Shown: positions 10,703-20,058, counted from the stretch's first letter. The stretch: DNA of 64,000 nucleotides from CAZEKB01 sp964512225 (GCA_964512225.1 CAZEKB010000001.1:1-64000); one strand, 5' to 3'. Made by a program: numbers and translations. Notes: generated by a model from the sequence alone, not told the origin.

Positions 10703-11581
10703 GTGAGTCTGCGTTGGCGAGGGGGCGGTCTGCTCCCCGGCCCCACGATCATGGGGATCCTCAACGTCACGCCCGACTCGTTCTTCGACGGCGGTCGGTA
10801 CGTGGACGTGGCCGCGGCCGTCGCGCGCGCCTGGTCCATGGCGCTCGAGGGGGCGGGCGTCCTCGACATCGGCGCCGAGAGCACGCGCCCCGGTTCCGAC
10901 GGCGTCCCCCCGGCCGCCCAGCTCGATCGGCTCCTGCCGGTCCTGCGCGCCCTGGCCGACCCCTCCGGTCCCCGGGGCCCCTTCCCGCTGCCGATCTCGG
11001 TGGACACCACGTCGTCGGTCGTCGCGGCGGGCGCGCTGGCGGCGGGGGCGTGCATCGTCAACGACGTAACCGGGGGTCGGGCGGACCCCCGGATCCTCCA
11101 GGTGGCGGCCGACGCAGGCGCGGCGATCGTGCTCATGCACATGCGCGGGACGCCCCGGGACATGCAGCAGCACACCGAGTACGACGATCTGGTGGAGGAG
11201 GTGGCCGCCGCGCTGCAGGAGCGCTGCGAGGCGGCCTGCGCCGCCGGGGTCCCGCCCGAGCACCAGGCGATCGACCCGGGCATCGGCTTCTCGAAGACGC
11301 CGGAGGGGTGCGTCGAGCTCATCGGTCGGCTCGCCGAGCTGCGGCGGCTCGGGCGCCCGATCCTGCTGGGCGCGTCGCGCAAGTCCTTCCTGGGGCGGCG
11401 CTTCGGCCTGGAGGGCGACGGCCGGCTGCACGGGTCCGTCGCGGCCGCGGTCCTGGGGCTGGCGCAGGGCGCCGAGATCCTGAGGGTTCACGACGTGGCC
11501 GCGACGGCGGCGGCGATTCAGGTCGCGCACGGTGTCTTGGAGTACGCCCCGCGGGTTGGGAACCACCCCCGCTCGGGCTAA
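10703..11581 (+). CDS. folP: dihydropteroate synthase
   Basis: A 292-aa cytoplasmic folate-pathway enzyme that joins p-aminobenzoate to 6-hydroxymethyl-dihydropterin pyrophosphate. Signatures: GILNVTPDSFFDGG (~18-30), DIGAESTRPGS, SVDTTSS, VNDVTGG, MHMRGTP, DPGIGFSKT, and GASRKSFLG. GTG start 19 nt after ftsH. Placement between ftsH and glmM is seen in many Proteobacteria; here cdaA-cdaR are inserted before glmM. Confidence 0.95.
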   Translation: MSLRWRGGGLLPGPTIMGILNVTPDSFFDGGRYVDVAAAVARAWSMALEGAGVLDIGAESTRPGSDGVPPAAQLDRLLPVLRALADPSGPRGPFPLPISVDTTSSVVAAGALAAGACIVNDVTGGRADPRILQVAADAGAAIVLMHMRGTPRDMQQHTEYDDLVEEVAAALQERCEAACAAGVPPEHQAIDPGIGFSKTPEGCVELIGRLAELRRLGRPILLGASRKSFLGRRFGLEGDGRLHGSVAAAVLGLAQGAEILRVHDVAATAAAIQVAHGVLEYAPRVGNHPRSG

Positions 11582-11584
11582 CCT
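11556..11584 (+). promoter_or_regulatory. candidate cdaA promoter, leaderless geometry
   Basis: TTGGGA (11556-11561), a 17-bp spacer and TAACCT (11579-11584), overlapping the last codons of folP. The cdaA GTG begins 7 nt after the -10 box, at the expected +1. Confidence 0.45.
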
Positions 11585-11590
11585 CCCGGC

Positions 11591-12457
11591 GTGCGCGAGC
11601 TGCTGGACACGCTTCGATGGGCGGACGCGCTCGACATCTTCGTCGTCGCCTACATCATCTATCGCGCCCTGCTGCTGATCCGGGGCACCCGCGCCGTCCA
11701 GGTCCTGGTGGGGCTCGCGGCCGTCGTCGCGCTGTTCTCCGTCGCCCGGCTGCTCGAGCTCCACACGGTGTCGTGGATGCTCGAGGAGTTCTCGCTCTAC
11801 CTCGCCCTCGCCGTCATCGTGCTCTTCCAGGAGGACATCCGACGCGCGCTGGCGGGGGTCGGCAACCCGCTGTTCGGTCGTGGCGCCGCGCCCGATGAGA
11901 TCGGGGCCGTGCACCGGATCGGCCGCGCGTGCTTCCGCCTCGCCGATCAGGGCCACGGCGCGCTCGTCGTGCTGGAGCGGGCGGCCGCGCTCGAGGAGCT
12001 GCGGCGGGAGGCCATTCCCCTGGACGCGACGCTCACGGTCGAGCTCCTGGTGGCGATCTTCCAGCCCTCCACGCCGATCCACGACGGCGCGGTCGTCGTG
12101 CGCGGCGATCGGGTGTGGGTCGCGGGCGCGTTCCTGCCGCTGACCAAGCGCGAGGACCTCCCCCGCCACCTCGGGACCCGCCACCGCGCCGCGCTGGGGC
12201 AGACCGAGATCACCGACTGCATGGTCTTCACCGTCTCCGAGGAGCGGCGCGCGGTCACCATCGCGTTCCGGGGCGAGCTGCACCCGGTGGACTCCCCCGA
12301 CGAGCTGCGGCTCGAGGTCCAGCGGCTCCTGTCCCTGGATGAGCAGCAGCAGGAGGAGGCGACCGCCACCGGGCTGCTGCAGACGGCGACGGCCACGCTG
12401 ACCCCGGTGAAGACCCAGGCGGTCCCGGTCGTGGACGAAGAGGAGCCCGAGGCGTGA
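11591..12457 (+). CDS. cdaA: diadenylate cyclase CdaA
   Basis: A 288-aa membrane-bound enzyme making cyclic di-AMP from two ATP. Three N-terminal membrane helices (~15-90) precede the DAC domain with IHDGAVVV (DGA, ~163) and GTRHRAALG (RHR, ~196-198), the two catalytic signatures. A Gln/Thr-rich tail of ~30 residues follows. It overlaps cdaR by 4 bp, and glmM follows, the same cdaA-cdaR-glmM order as in Firmicutes. c-di-AMP usually controls osmolyte/K+ uptake and cell-wall stress; targets here are unknown. Confidence 0.95.
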   Translation: MRELLDTLRWADALDIFVVAYIIYRALLLIRGTRAVQVLVGLAAVVALFSVARLLELHTVSWMLEEFSLYLALAVIVLFQEDIRRALAGVGNPLFGRGAAPDEIGAVHRIGRACFRLADQGHGALVVLERAAALEELRREAIPLDATLTVELLVAIFQPSTPIHDGAVVVRGDRVWVAGAFLPLTKREDLPRHLGTRHRAALGQTEITDCMVFTVSEERRAVTIAFRGELHPVDSPDELRLEVQRLLSLDEQQQEEATATGLLQTATATLTPVKTQAVPVVDEEEPEA

Positions 12458-13476
12458 GCTCCATCGGCGACAACCTGCTGCTCAAGCTGGTCTCCCTGGC
12501 CCTCGCGATGGTGGCGTGGTTCGCCGTCCAGGGCGAGCGGACGTACAAGAGCGCCGTGGAGACGCCGGTGGAGTACGTGCTGCCCCCCGAGCTGATCCTC
12601 GTTGCCGACCAGCCGCCGCCGGACCGGGTCGTGCTCGTCGCCTCGGGCACGCGGGCGGGGCTGAACAAGCTCCGTCGGGCGTCGATGCGCTACCTCGTCG
12701 ACCTCGAGAGCGTGGGGCCCGGCCGGGTCGTGCACAGCTTCCGGGCCCCTCCCGAGGGCCTGCCCCAGGACGTGTCCATCGCCACGGTTTCGCCCGCCGA
12801 GATCGAGCTGGTGTTCGACGAGCGGATGACGGACACCTACCCGGTGCAGCTGCGGACCACGGGCGAGCTGCCCACCGGGTTCGTCCAGACGGAGGTCACG
12901 ATCGCGCCGGATCGCGTCCGCCTCGTGGGCGCCAAGCGGGAGCTCGCGGATCTGGAGGTCGTGCGGACGCTGCCGTTCCCGCTCGCGGGCCGGAAGAAGG
13001 ACTACGAAGGGGACGTCGGCCTGGACCTGAGCCGGCTGCACGTGCTCCCGGAGACGGCCCGCGCCGTGCGTCTCATCTACCGCGTCACGGAGGCGATCGC
13101 CCCGCGGTCCTTCGGGGACGTGCCGATCCTGGTGGACGAGCCTCACGCGGGCGTGGTCGTGGCGCCGGGGTCCTGCGCGATCGAGCTGGAGGGGCCCGTG
13201 CCCGTGCTCGACGCCATCGCGCGCCGGGGGCTGGAGGTGCGGCTCGTGGGCGAGATCGACGACGCCGCGTGGCGCGCCGACGAGACCCAGCGCGTCGGGT
13301 GGACGGCCGAGGCCCCCGAGGAGGGCCCCGCGCTGCGCGTGCAGGTGCTGCACCCCCGGGCGGACGAGGTCGAGATCCTCAGCGTCGAGCCGCGGCGGTT
13401 CACGATCCACAAGCCGCCGCCCGTGCCGGAGGAGCCGGCCACACCCGCGGGCGAAGACTCGCCGAAGGAGGAGTGA
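12454..13476 (+). CDS. cdaR: CdaA regulatory protein CdaR (YbbR domains)
   Basis: A 340-aa protein: one N-terminal membrane helix (~8-25, KLVSLALAMVAWFAV) followed by YbbR-type repeats facing the periplasm, and a Pro/Glu-rich end. CdaR binds CdaA and modulates its activity in Gram-positives; the same role is inferred. The GTG overlaps the cdaA stop, and its stop overlaps the glmM ATG (TGATG). Confidence 0.88.
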   Translation: MSSIGDNLLLKLVSLALAMVAWFAVQGERTYKSAVETPVEYVLPPELILVADQPPPDRVVLVASGTRAGLNKLRRASMRYLVDLESVGPGRVVHSFRAPPEGLPQDVSIATVSPAEIELVFDERMTDTYPVQLRTTGELPTGFVQTEVTIAPDRVRLVGAKRELADLEVVRTLPFPLAGRKKDYEGDVGLDLSRLHVLPETARAVRLIYRVTEAIAPRSFGDVPILVDEPHAGVVVAPGSCAIELEGPVPVLDAIARRGLEVRLVGEIDDAAWRADETQRVGWTAEAPEEGPALRVQVLHPRADEVEILSVEPRRFTIHKPPPVPEEPATPAGEDSPKEE

Positions 13477-14816
13477 TGGGACTGTTCGGGACGGACGGGG
13501 TCCGGGGTCGAGCCGGGGTCGGCGCGCTGTCTGCGGGCGGCGTTCTGCGCCTCGCGGCCGCGTTCACGGACGCCCTGGGCCCGGGTCCGCAGACCGTGGC
13601 GGTGGCGCGCGACACCCGCGCGTCGGGTCCCGTCATCGCGTCGGCGGTCGCCGCGGCCATCGCGTCGCGGGGCGGGGACGTCGTCGACTTGGGCGTGCTG
13701 CCCACGCCGGGCCTCTCCTGGTTCGTCGCCCAGCGCCCCGACCTCACCGCGGGCGTCATGATCACGGCCTCGCACAACGCGTGGCACGACAACGGCGTCA
13801 AGCTCTTCGGCGGCGACGGCCGCAAGGTCGACGACGGGGTGCAGGCGGAGTGCGAGGAGCGCTTCGCGCGGCCCCCCGAAGACGACGTGGCCGACGTGGG
13901 CAGCATCGGCTCCGCCGCGGCCGAGGCGCGCGCGACCTACCTCGCCGACCTCGTGGCGTCCGTCCCCGCGCGGGCCCTGGCGGGCCGTCGCGTCGTCGCG
14001 GACACCGCCTCGGGGGCGGGGGAGGGGCTCCTCGAGGAGCTGCTGGCGGAGCTCGGGGCCGACGTCGTGCGGTTCGCGCCGCCGTCCGACGGGCGGAACA
14101 TCAACCGGGAGGTCGGCGCCGTGCACCCGGAGGGCGCCGCCGCGCGGGTCGTCGCCGAGGGGGCGTGGGCGGGCGTCGCGCTCGACGGGGACGGCGACCG
14201 GATCGCGCTCGTGGACGAGGGCGGCGCGGTGCACGACGGCGACGCGATCCTGGGCCTGCTCGCCGAGCAGGAGCACCGGTCGCGGCCGGGCGGCCTGCCC
14301 GCGGGGCTGGTCGTGGGCACCGTGACCTCCAACGGGGGCCTCGAGGCGTGGCTCCGCGACCTCGGCCTGGGGCTCCTGCGCACCCCCGTGGGAGACCGCC
14401 ACATCGCCGCCGCCATGGCCGCGGAGGGGGCCGTCCTGGGCGGCGAGGCGTCGGGGCACGTCCTCACCCCCGAGGCCTGCCCCACGGGCGACGGGCTCCG
14501 CGTCGCCGTCCGCATCCTCGCGGGCGCGGCCGCCACGGGCGCCTCCCTGTCGTCTCTGCTGGGGCGCATCCCCCGCTTCCCGGTGGCGAACCGCAAGGTC
14601 CGGGCCGAGGACAAGCCGCCCCTCGACTCCCTGGCCGAGCTTCAGACGACCCTCGCCGAGGCCGACGCGGCGCTCGGTCCCCAAGGCGGCCGCAGGCTGG
14701 TCCGTTGGTCCGGGACGGAGCCCGTCCTGCGCGTCCTCGTGGAGGGTCCGCGCCCGGAGTTGGTCGAGACCTGGGCGGATCGCATCGCCGCAGCCGCAGC
14801 CGCATCGCTACGCTGA
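13476..14816 (+). CDS. glmM: phosphoglucosamine mutase GlmM
   Basis: A 446-aa cytoplasmic enzyme converting glucosamine-6-P to glucosamine-1-P for UDP-GlcNAc and peptidoglycan. N-terminal MGLFGTDGVRG is the GlmM hallmark. The phosphoserine loop TASHN has its catalytic Ser at ~99, the metal loop DGDGDR is at ~238-243, and the phosphate-binding loop RWSGTEPVLRV is near the C-terminus. In Firmicutes GlmM physically inhibits CdaA; co-transcription suggests the same link. Last gene of the cda run; a 42-bp AT-richer spacer follows. Confidence 0.95.
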   Translation: MGLFGTDGVRGRAGVGALSAGGVLRLAAAFTDALGPGPQTVAVARDTRASGPVIASAVAAAIASRGGDVVDLGVLPTPGLSWFVAQRPDLTAGVMITASHNAWHDNGVKLFGGDGRKVDDGVQAECEERFARPPEDDVADVGSIGSAAAEARATYLADLVASVPARALAGRRVVADTASGAGEGLLEELLAELGADVVRFAPPSDGRNINREVGAVHPEGAAARVVAEGAWAGVALDGDGDRIALVDEGGAVHDGDAILGLLAEQEHRSRPGGLPAGLVVGTVTSNGGLEAWLRDLGLGLLRTPVGDRHIAAAMAAEGAVLGGEASGHVLTPEACPTGDGLRVAVRILAGAAATGASLSSLLGRIPRFPVANRKVRAEDKPPLDSLAELQTTLAEADAALGPQGGRRLVRWSGTEPVLRVLVEGPRPELVETWADRIAAAAAASLR

Positions 14817-14858
14817 TGCGAGCACTTCGGATGCGAAAGTGAAAGTAGTACTTCAATA

Positions 14859-16493
14859 GTGCGATTGTCCGCCCAACCGCCGAAGGTCCTCCTCACCGCG
14901 GAAGCCATGGCCGCGCTGGACCGCCGCACGATCGACGAGCTCGGCGTGCCCGGGGCGGTGCTCATGGAGTCGGCCGCGTGGGCCTGCGTGGAGGAGATCC
15001 TCGAGCGCTGGCCCGAGCAGCTCGGGCGCGGCGTCGCCATCGCCTGCGGCCCCGGGAACAACGGCGCCGACGGGCTCGCGATCGCCCGTCGCCTCCACGT
15101 GCTGGGGGTCTCGGTGGAGGCCGTGCTCCTCACCGAAGGAGACTCGCTGTCCGGCGACGCCGCCCTCCAGGCTCGGCTCGCCACGGCCCTCGGGGTGTCC
15201 GTGAGGGAGGCCCCGGAGCCCCAGCCGCTGGCGTTCGCCGCCCGGAGCTGGCCCCAGCGCGGGGTCGTCGTCGACGCGATCTTCGGGACGGGGCTGGCCC
15301 GGGAGGTGAAGGGCGTGCACCGCGCGGCCGTGGAGGCGATCCGCGGGGCGCGGGCCGCGGGCGCTCGCGTGCTCTCCGTCGACATCCCGAGCGGCGTCCA
15401 CGGCACGACGGGCCAGGTGATGGGGACCGCCGTCGAGGCCGACCTCTGCGTCACGTTCGCGGCCATGAAGACGGGGCACTTCACGGCCCCGGGGCGGGAC
15501 CTGCGCGGCGCCCTCGTGGTCGCCGACATCGGCATCCCCGTGGATACGAGCGTGCTCGACGACACGCAGATGCTCGAGCTCCTGAGCCCGGAGGTGCTGC
15601 GCGAGGCCGTGCCGCCGGGCCCGCTGGCGGCCCACAAGGGGACGTTCGGACACGTCCTGGTCGTCGCCGGAGGCCCCGGGAAGTACGGCGCGGCGAAGCT
15701 GTGCGCCGAGGCGGTGCTGCGGGCCGGGGCCGGGCTCGTGACCCTCGCCGTGCCGGACTCGGTGGCGCGGGACGAGCTCACCGGCCTCGCCCACGAGGTG
15801 ATGGTCCACCGGGTGCCCGGGGAGCCGTCGGGGGCGTTCGGGAAGGGCTCGGCCCCGAAGCTGCTGGAGGCCCTCGAGGGGAAGGGCGCGCTCGCCGTGG
15901 GCCCCGGGCTGGGGACGCACCCGGACACGATCCACGTCGCCCGGCGGCTGTACAAGGAGGCGAGCGTGCCCGCCGTGTTCGACGCGGACGGCCTCAACGC
16001 CTTGGCGCTCGGCGGTGTGCCGTCGGGGGGTCCGGCCGGGCCGCGGGTCATCACCCCCCACCCGGGGGAGGCGGGACGACTCGCGTCGACCCCCACGGCG
16101 GCGGTGCAGAGCTCCCGCCTCGAGATCGCCCGCGCGCTGGCGGGGCGGCTGTCGGCGGTCGTCGCGCTCAAGGGCTCCTCGACGGTCGTGGCCGAGCCGG
16201 GCGGCGCGGCGGGCCTCAACCCCACGGGCAACCCGGGCATGGCCACGGCGGGGACCGGCGACGTCCTCACCGGCGTCGTGGCCGGGCTCCTGGCCCGCGG
16301 AGTGCCCGCCCCGAAGGCCACGCGCGCCGCCGTCGTGTGGCACGGGATGGCGGGGGACCTGGCCGCCGAGGCCGTGGGCCTGCCCTCGATCACGGCGGGG
16401 GACGTCCTGGCTCACCTGGGCCCCGCCTGGCGCGCGGCGGGCGAGCGACGGTTCCTCCCGCGCTGCACGTTCCGGCCGGACCGTCGTGGCTGA
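14859..16493 (+). CDS. nnr: bifunctional NAD(P)H-hydrate epimerase / ADP-dependent dehydratase
   Basis: A 544-aa metabolite-repair enzyme. The N-terminal YjeF_N epimerase has GPGNNGADGLAIARRL (~64) and DAIFGTGL; the C-terminal ribokinase-like dehydratase has HKGTFGHVLVV, GPGLG, and NPTGNPGMATAGTGDVLTG (~454). Together they restore damaged NAD(P)HX to NAD(P)H. GTG start chosen. The 42-bp spacer before it is AT-richer than its surroundings and contains the inverted repeat AAGTAGTACTT. It overlaps tsaE by 8 bp; the nnr-tsaE pairing is common. Confidence 0.93.
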   Translation: MRLSAQPPKVLLTAEAMAALDRRTIDELGVPGAVLMESAAWACVEEILERWPEQLGRGVAIACGPGNNGADGLAIARRLHVLGVSVEAVLLTEGDSLSGDAALQARLATALGVSVREAPEPQPLAFAARSWPQRGVVVDAIFGTGLAREVKGVHRAAVEAIRGARAAGARVLSVDIPSGVHGTTGQVMGTAVEADLCVTFAAMKTGHFTAPGRDLRGALVVADIGIPVDTSVLDDTQMLELLSPEVLREAVPPGPLAAHKGTFGHVLVVAGGPGKYGAAKLCAEAVLRAGAGLVTLAVPDSVARDELTGLAHEVMVHRVPGEPSGAFGKGSAPKLLEALEGKGALAVGPGLGTHPDTIHVARRLYKEASVPAVFDADGLNALALGGVPSGGPAGPRVITPHPGEAGRLASTPTAAVQSSRLEIARALAGRLSAVVALKGSSTVVAEPGGAAGLNPTGNPGMATAGTGDVLTGVVAGLLARGVPAPKATRAAVVWHGMAGDLAAEAVGLPSITAGDVLAHLGPAWRAAGERRFLPRCTFRPDRRG

Positions 16494-17037
16494 CGGGCGG
16501 CGCGCCTTCCTGCGGGACCCGGACGCCACCCGGGCGCTCGGCCGCGTCCTGGGGGGCGCGGTGGCGGGCGGCGACGTCATCGCCCTGGTGGGCCCGCTCG
16601 GGGCGGGCAAGACCACCCTGGTGCAGGGGATCGGCGAGGGCGTGGGCGTGCCCCCGGACGTCGCCGTGAACAGCCCCACCTTCGCGGTCTGCGCCGAGTA
16701 CCCGGGCACGCCCGCGCTCCTGCACGTCGATCTCTACCGACTCGAGTCCGCCGAGGAGGCGGACGCCATCGGCCTGCCCGAGCGCCTCGGGGAGCCCGAC
16801 ACCCTGGCCGTGGTCGAGTGGGCCGACAAGATCCCCGAAATTCTGCCCCCTCACACGCTGTGGATCCGTCTGGAAGCTTGGGAGTCGGGGCGCCGCGTCC
16901 TCCTGTGGGAGGGGGACGGGGGCGACGTCTCCTGGGCGACGGACATCGAGCTGCCGTCCGCCGACGGGGACGAACGATGGATCCGTACGCCGACGCCGAT
17001 ACTCGAGGGCTCCTCGTCCTCGCTCTCCTCCTCCTGA
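16486..17037 (+). CDS. tsaE: tRNA t6A biosynthesis ATPase TsaE
   Basis: A 183-aa cytoplasmic P-loop protein. Walker A GPLGAGKTT is at ~36-44, then NSPTF, LLHVDLYRL and VVEWADK, the TsaE signatures. TsaE drives the TsaBD complex in making t6A37 on ANN-decoding tRNAs. The last ~30 residues (Ser-rich) go beyond the usual ~150-aa family length and are encoded where the frame overlaps the next gene by 61 bp. GTG start inside the nnr 3' end. Confidence 0.9.
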   Translation: MADGRRAFLRDPDATRALGRVLGGAVAGGDVIALVGPLGAGKTTLVQGIGEGVGVPPDVAVNSPTFAVCAEYPGTPALLHVDLYRLESAEEADAIGLPERLGEPDTLAVVEWADKIPEILPPHTLWIRLEAWESGRRVLLWEGDGGDVSWATDIELPSADGDERWIRTPTPILEGSSSSLSSS

Positions 17038-17354
17038 TCACGCTGCTCGGGGGGCTCCGGCCCCACGATCCGCCCCCGACTTCGCCGCCCCTCGCCGCGG
17101 TGCCCGCCGACGCCCCCGCGGTTCGGCGCGTGGCGCTCGGCCTGCCCGTGCCCTGCGGGACGACCGACCCGCGCGTCTACGAGGTGCTCCCCGGGGTCGG
17201 CCCGAGCCGGGCGAGGGCGCTCGCCGACGCCGCCGGCAGGGGTCGGCTGCGAGGGCCTCACGACCTGTTGCGGATCCCCGGTTTCGGGTCAAAGATGGCC
17301 ACCCGGATCGCGCCCCGAATCGAGGCGTGCCCGACCCCCTCGGAGACCCCATGA
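16977..17354 (+). CDS. membrane-anchored helix-hairpin-helix (ComEA-like) protein
   Basis: A 125-aa protein. One membrane helix at ~11-26 (LLVLALLLLITLLGG) is followed by a Pro/Ala linker and a HhH pair: LPGVGPSRARALADAA and LLRIPGFGSKMATRIA. The layout is that of ComEA-type DNA-binding proteins exposed outside the inner membrane, used in DNA uptake; no other competence gene is in the window, so the role is inferred. The ATG at 16977 lies within tsaE; the stop overlaps the cysteine desulfurase ATG (ATGA). Confidence 0.78.
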   Translation: MDPYADADTRGLLVLALLLLITLLGGLRPHDPPPTSPPLAAVPADAPAVRRVALGLPVPCGTTDPRVYEVLPGVGPSRARALADAAGRGRLRGPHDLLRIPGFGSKMATRIAPRIEACPTPSETP

Positions 17355-18511
17355 CCGGCATCTACATGGACCACAACGCGACGACCTCGGTGCGGCCCGA
17401 GGTGATGAAGGCGATGTGGCGCTACTACGAGACCGAGTGGGGCAACGCCTCCTCGATCCACTGGGCCGGGCGCGCCCCCGCGGCCGCGATCGACGACGCC
17501 CGGGACGCGGTCGCGGACCTCATCGGGGCCCCGGGCCGGGACCTCTTCTTCACGAGCGGGGGCACGGAGGCGGACAACACCGCGCTGCACGGGATCCTGT
17601 GGGCCCACCGGGACAAGGGCCGCCACATCATCACGAGCGGGATCGAGCACAAGGCGATCCTGGACATGGTGAACTACCTCGAGGGCACCCACGGCTGCGA
17701 GATCACGCGCCTCGGGGTCGACTCGCGCGGGCGCCACGACCTGGACGAGCTGCGCGGGGCCATCCGCGAGGACACGATCCTCGTCTCGGTGATGCTCGCC
17801 AACAACGAGATCGGCAACATCAACCCCGTCGCCGAGATGGCCGAGCTCGCGCACGAGCGGGGCGTCCTCTTCCACACCGACGCGGTGAACGCCCTCGGCA
17901 AGCACCGGTTCGACGTGAAGAGCCTGGGGGTGGACCTCATGTCCATCTCGTCCCACAAGATCTACGGCCCGAAGGGCGTGGGCGCGCTGTACGTCAAGCG
18001 CAAGACGCCGTTCCAGCCGATGATCCTGGGCGGCGGCCAGGAGCGCGGGCGGCGCTGCGGGACCTACAACACGGCGGGCATCGTCGGGTTCGGCGCGGCG
18101 GCGCGGCTCATCGCCGAGGACATGGACGCGGGGCTGATCGAGCGCATGGCGCGGCTCCGCGACCGGCTCGAGGCGCGCATCCGCGACCGGGTGGGGGACG
18201 TGGACGCCAACGGCGACATCGAGTGCAGGCTCCCCAATACGCTGAACCTGTCGTTCGGGGGCGTGGACGGGGAGGCGCTCGTCCTCAACCTCGACCTGCG
18301 GGGCATCGCCATCTCCACGGGCAGCGCGTGCACGTCGGGGTCGCTCGACCCCAGCCACGTGCTGCTCGCGTTGGGCAAGGACGACAAGTGGCTCGACGCG
18401 GCCATCCGCTTCAGCATCGGGCGCGCGACCACCGAGGAGGAGGTCGAGATCGTCGCCCTCGCCGTGGCCGAGGAGGTCGGCCGCCTGCGGACGGTGGCCG
18501 AGTCCGCCTGA
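17351..18511 (+). CDS. iscS: cysteine desulfurase (NifS/IscS family)
   Basis: A 386-aa PLP enzyme that takes sulfur from cysteine as a protein persulfide. N-terminal YMDHNATT, PLP-binding Lys in SSHKIYGPKG (~202) and the active Cys in STGSACTSG (~326). It is 2 nt from mnmA, so its persulfide probably feeds tRNA 2-thiolation. No iscU or iscA is adjacent, which argues for a tRNA-thiolation role over general Fe-S assembly, although it may do both. The ATG at 17351 is preferred over an upstream GTG at 17327 because it couples to the previous stop. Confidence 0.92.
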   Translation: MTGIYMDHNATTSVRPEVMKAMWRYYETEWGNASSIHWAGRAPAAAIDDARDAVADLIGAPGRDLFFTSGGTEADNTALHGILWAHRDKGRHIITSGIEHKAILDMVNYLEGTHGCEITRLGVDSRGRHDLDELRGAIREDTILVSVMLANNEIGNINPVAEMAELAHERGVLFHTDAVNALGKHRFDVKSLGVDLMSISSHKIYGPKGVGALYVKRKTPFQPMILGGGQERGRRCGTYNTAGIVGFGAAARLIAEDMDAGLIERMARLRDRLEARIRDRVGDVDANGDIECRLPNTLNLSFGGVDGEALVLNLDLRGIAISTGSACTSGSLDPSHVLLALGKDDKWLDAAIRFSIGRATTEEEVEIVALAVAEEVGRLRTVAESA

Positions 18512-18513
18512 GC

Positions 18514-19614
18514 GTGTCCACCCCCGTCAATCGGCTGCCTGCGCCCGGGACGCGGGTCGTCGTCGCGATGTCCGGAGGCGTCGACTCGTCCACCGCCGCG
18601 GCGCTGCTGATCGAGCGCGGCTGCGAGGTCCTGGGCATCACCTTGTCGCTGTACGAGGCGCCGGACCCCGACGTGGAGGGCGGCTGCTGCACGCCCGACG
18701 ACGTGAGCGACGCCCGGAGGGTGTGCTCGGACCTGGGCGTGCCCCACTACGTGCTCGATTACCGGGAGGCGTTCCGGGTGGAGGTCATCGAGCCCTTCGT
18801 GGGCGCCTACCGCGACGGGCGGACGCCGAACCCCTGCGTCCTGTGCAACAACGTCCTGAAGTTCGACCGGCTGCTCGAGTTCACCGGCAAGGTCGGCGCG
18901 GCGTCGCTCGCCACCGGCCACTACGCCCGGATCGTGGGCGACGACGGAGCGCTCCGGCTCCTCGGCGGGGTCGACCGCGGCAAGGACCAGTCGTACTTCC
19001 TGTACGGCATCCGCGCCGACGCGCTGTCCCGGCTGTCGTTTCCCCTCGGCGGGCTCACGAAGGGTCGGGTGCGGGCCGAGGCCGAGCGGCTCGGGGTCCG
19101 CACGAGCAGCAAGCCCGACAGCCAGGACGTCTGCTTCATCCCCGACGGGCGGACGGCGGACTTCGTGGCCCGGGCCGGGGGCGCGTCGGGGGCGGGGGAG
19201 ATCGTCGACGAGCAGGGCAGGGTGCTCGGCACGCACGCCGGCGTGCACGGCTTCACGATCGGGCAGCGTCGGGGCCTCGGAGTGTCCCGGCCCGACCCCC
19301 TGTACGTCAGCCGCATCGACGCCGCCCGCCGCCGCCTCGTGGTGGCGACGAAGGATCGGCTGGCGTCCTCGCAGGTGCACGCGACGGGCATGAACTGGAT
19401 CCGCCGTCCGCGGGCCGACGAGGGCCTGGTCGCGCGCGTCCGCTACCGGTCCCGGCCTACGTCCGTGGCGCGGGTCTCCGAAGACGGCCCCGGCACCCTC
19501 GTCGAGCTCGCGCGCCCCGTCGACGCCGTGGCCCCGGGGCAGGCCCTCGTGCTGTACGCCGCCCGCGATGGTGAGGTCCTGGGAGGGGGGACGATCACGG
19601 CCCCGCCATGCTAG
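18514..19614 (+). CDS. mnmA: tRNA-specific 2-thiouridylase MnmA
   Basis: A 366-aa cytoplasmic enzyme placing s2 on U34 of Lys, Glu and Gln tRNAs. PP-loop SGGVDSS (~19-25), catalytic Cys in NPCVLCN (~109) and the second Cys in SQDVCFIPDG (~207), plus the C-terminal beta-barrel. The extra GGCC motif near residue 52 is found in many MnmA proteins of this lineage type. It follows the cysteine desulfurase directly. GTG start at 18514. Confidence 0.94.
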   Translation: MSTPVNRLPAPGTRVVVAMSGGVDSSTAAALLIERGCEVLGITLSLYEAPDPDVEGGCCTPDDVSDARRVCSDLGVPHYVLDYREAFRVEVIEPFVGAYRDGRTPNPCVLCNNVLKFDRLLEFTGKVGAASLATGHYARIVGDDGALRLLGGVDRGKDQSYFLYGIRADALSRLSFPLGGLTKGRVRAEAERLGVRTSSKPDSQDVCFIPDGRTADFVARAGGASGAGEIVDEQGRVLGTHAGVHGFTIGQRRGLGVSRPDPLYVSRIDAARRRLVVATKDRLASSQVHATGMNWIRRPRADEGLVARVRYRSRPTSVARVSEDGPGTLVELARPVDAVAPGQALVLYAARDGEVLGGGTITAPPC

Positions 19615-19679
19615 AAAACAGCACCTCCTCCGGGTCGGTCGACCGTGGTCCGTCTGCTCCGGGAGGGTGGAGGACGTTG

Positions 19680-20048
19680 ATGCCGAGGCTGCGCTTGTTC
19701 CTGGTCGCGCTGGTGACCGTCGTCGCGGCGGGCTGCCAGCCCGCGTGCCCGCAGCTCTGCGCGGAGAACGCCGACTACCTCGACAGCTGCTTGGAGCACT
19801 GGGAGGCGCTCTGGCCCGACCTGGGCCACGAGAGCGGTCAGGACTACCTGGACACCTGCAACGCGCGGTACGCCTCGGCCATCCGCCTCGCGGGCACGCG
19901 GGGTGCGCGCGACATCCGCACGGGCTGCGCGGACGACCTGACGCTCCTGGCGGGCTCGGTGGGCTGCGCGGACTACATGCCGAGCGACGTCGAGCTCGAT
20001 CCGACGGAGGGCGACAACGGCGTCGCCCCCCGGCCGGGCGGTCTGTAG
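19680..20048 (+). CDS. Cys-rich lipoprotein of unknown function
   Basis: A 122-aa predicted lipoprotein. The signal peptide ends in VAAGC at ~17-21. The mature part has seven further Cys, several in pairs (CPQLC, then CLEHW, CNARY, CADD, CADY), suggesting disulfides in the periplasm or outer membrane. No family recognised. I chose the ATG at 19680, where the signal peptide starts; an in-frame upstream ATG at 19608 would add 24 residues ahead of it. A TGCTAGAAA extended -10-like element lies at 19609-19617. It precedes another lipoprotein and the kinase pair. Confidence 0.72.
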   Translation: MPRLRLFLVALVTVVAAGCQPACPQLCAENADYLDSCLEHWEALWPDLGHESGQDYLDTCNARYASAIRLAGTRGARDIRTGCADDLTLLAGSVGCADYMPSDVELDPTEGDNGVAPRPGGL

Positions 20049-20058
20049 CGGTCCCGCG

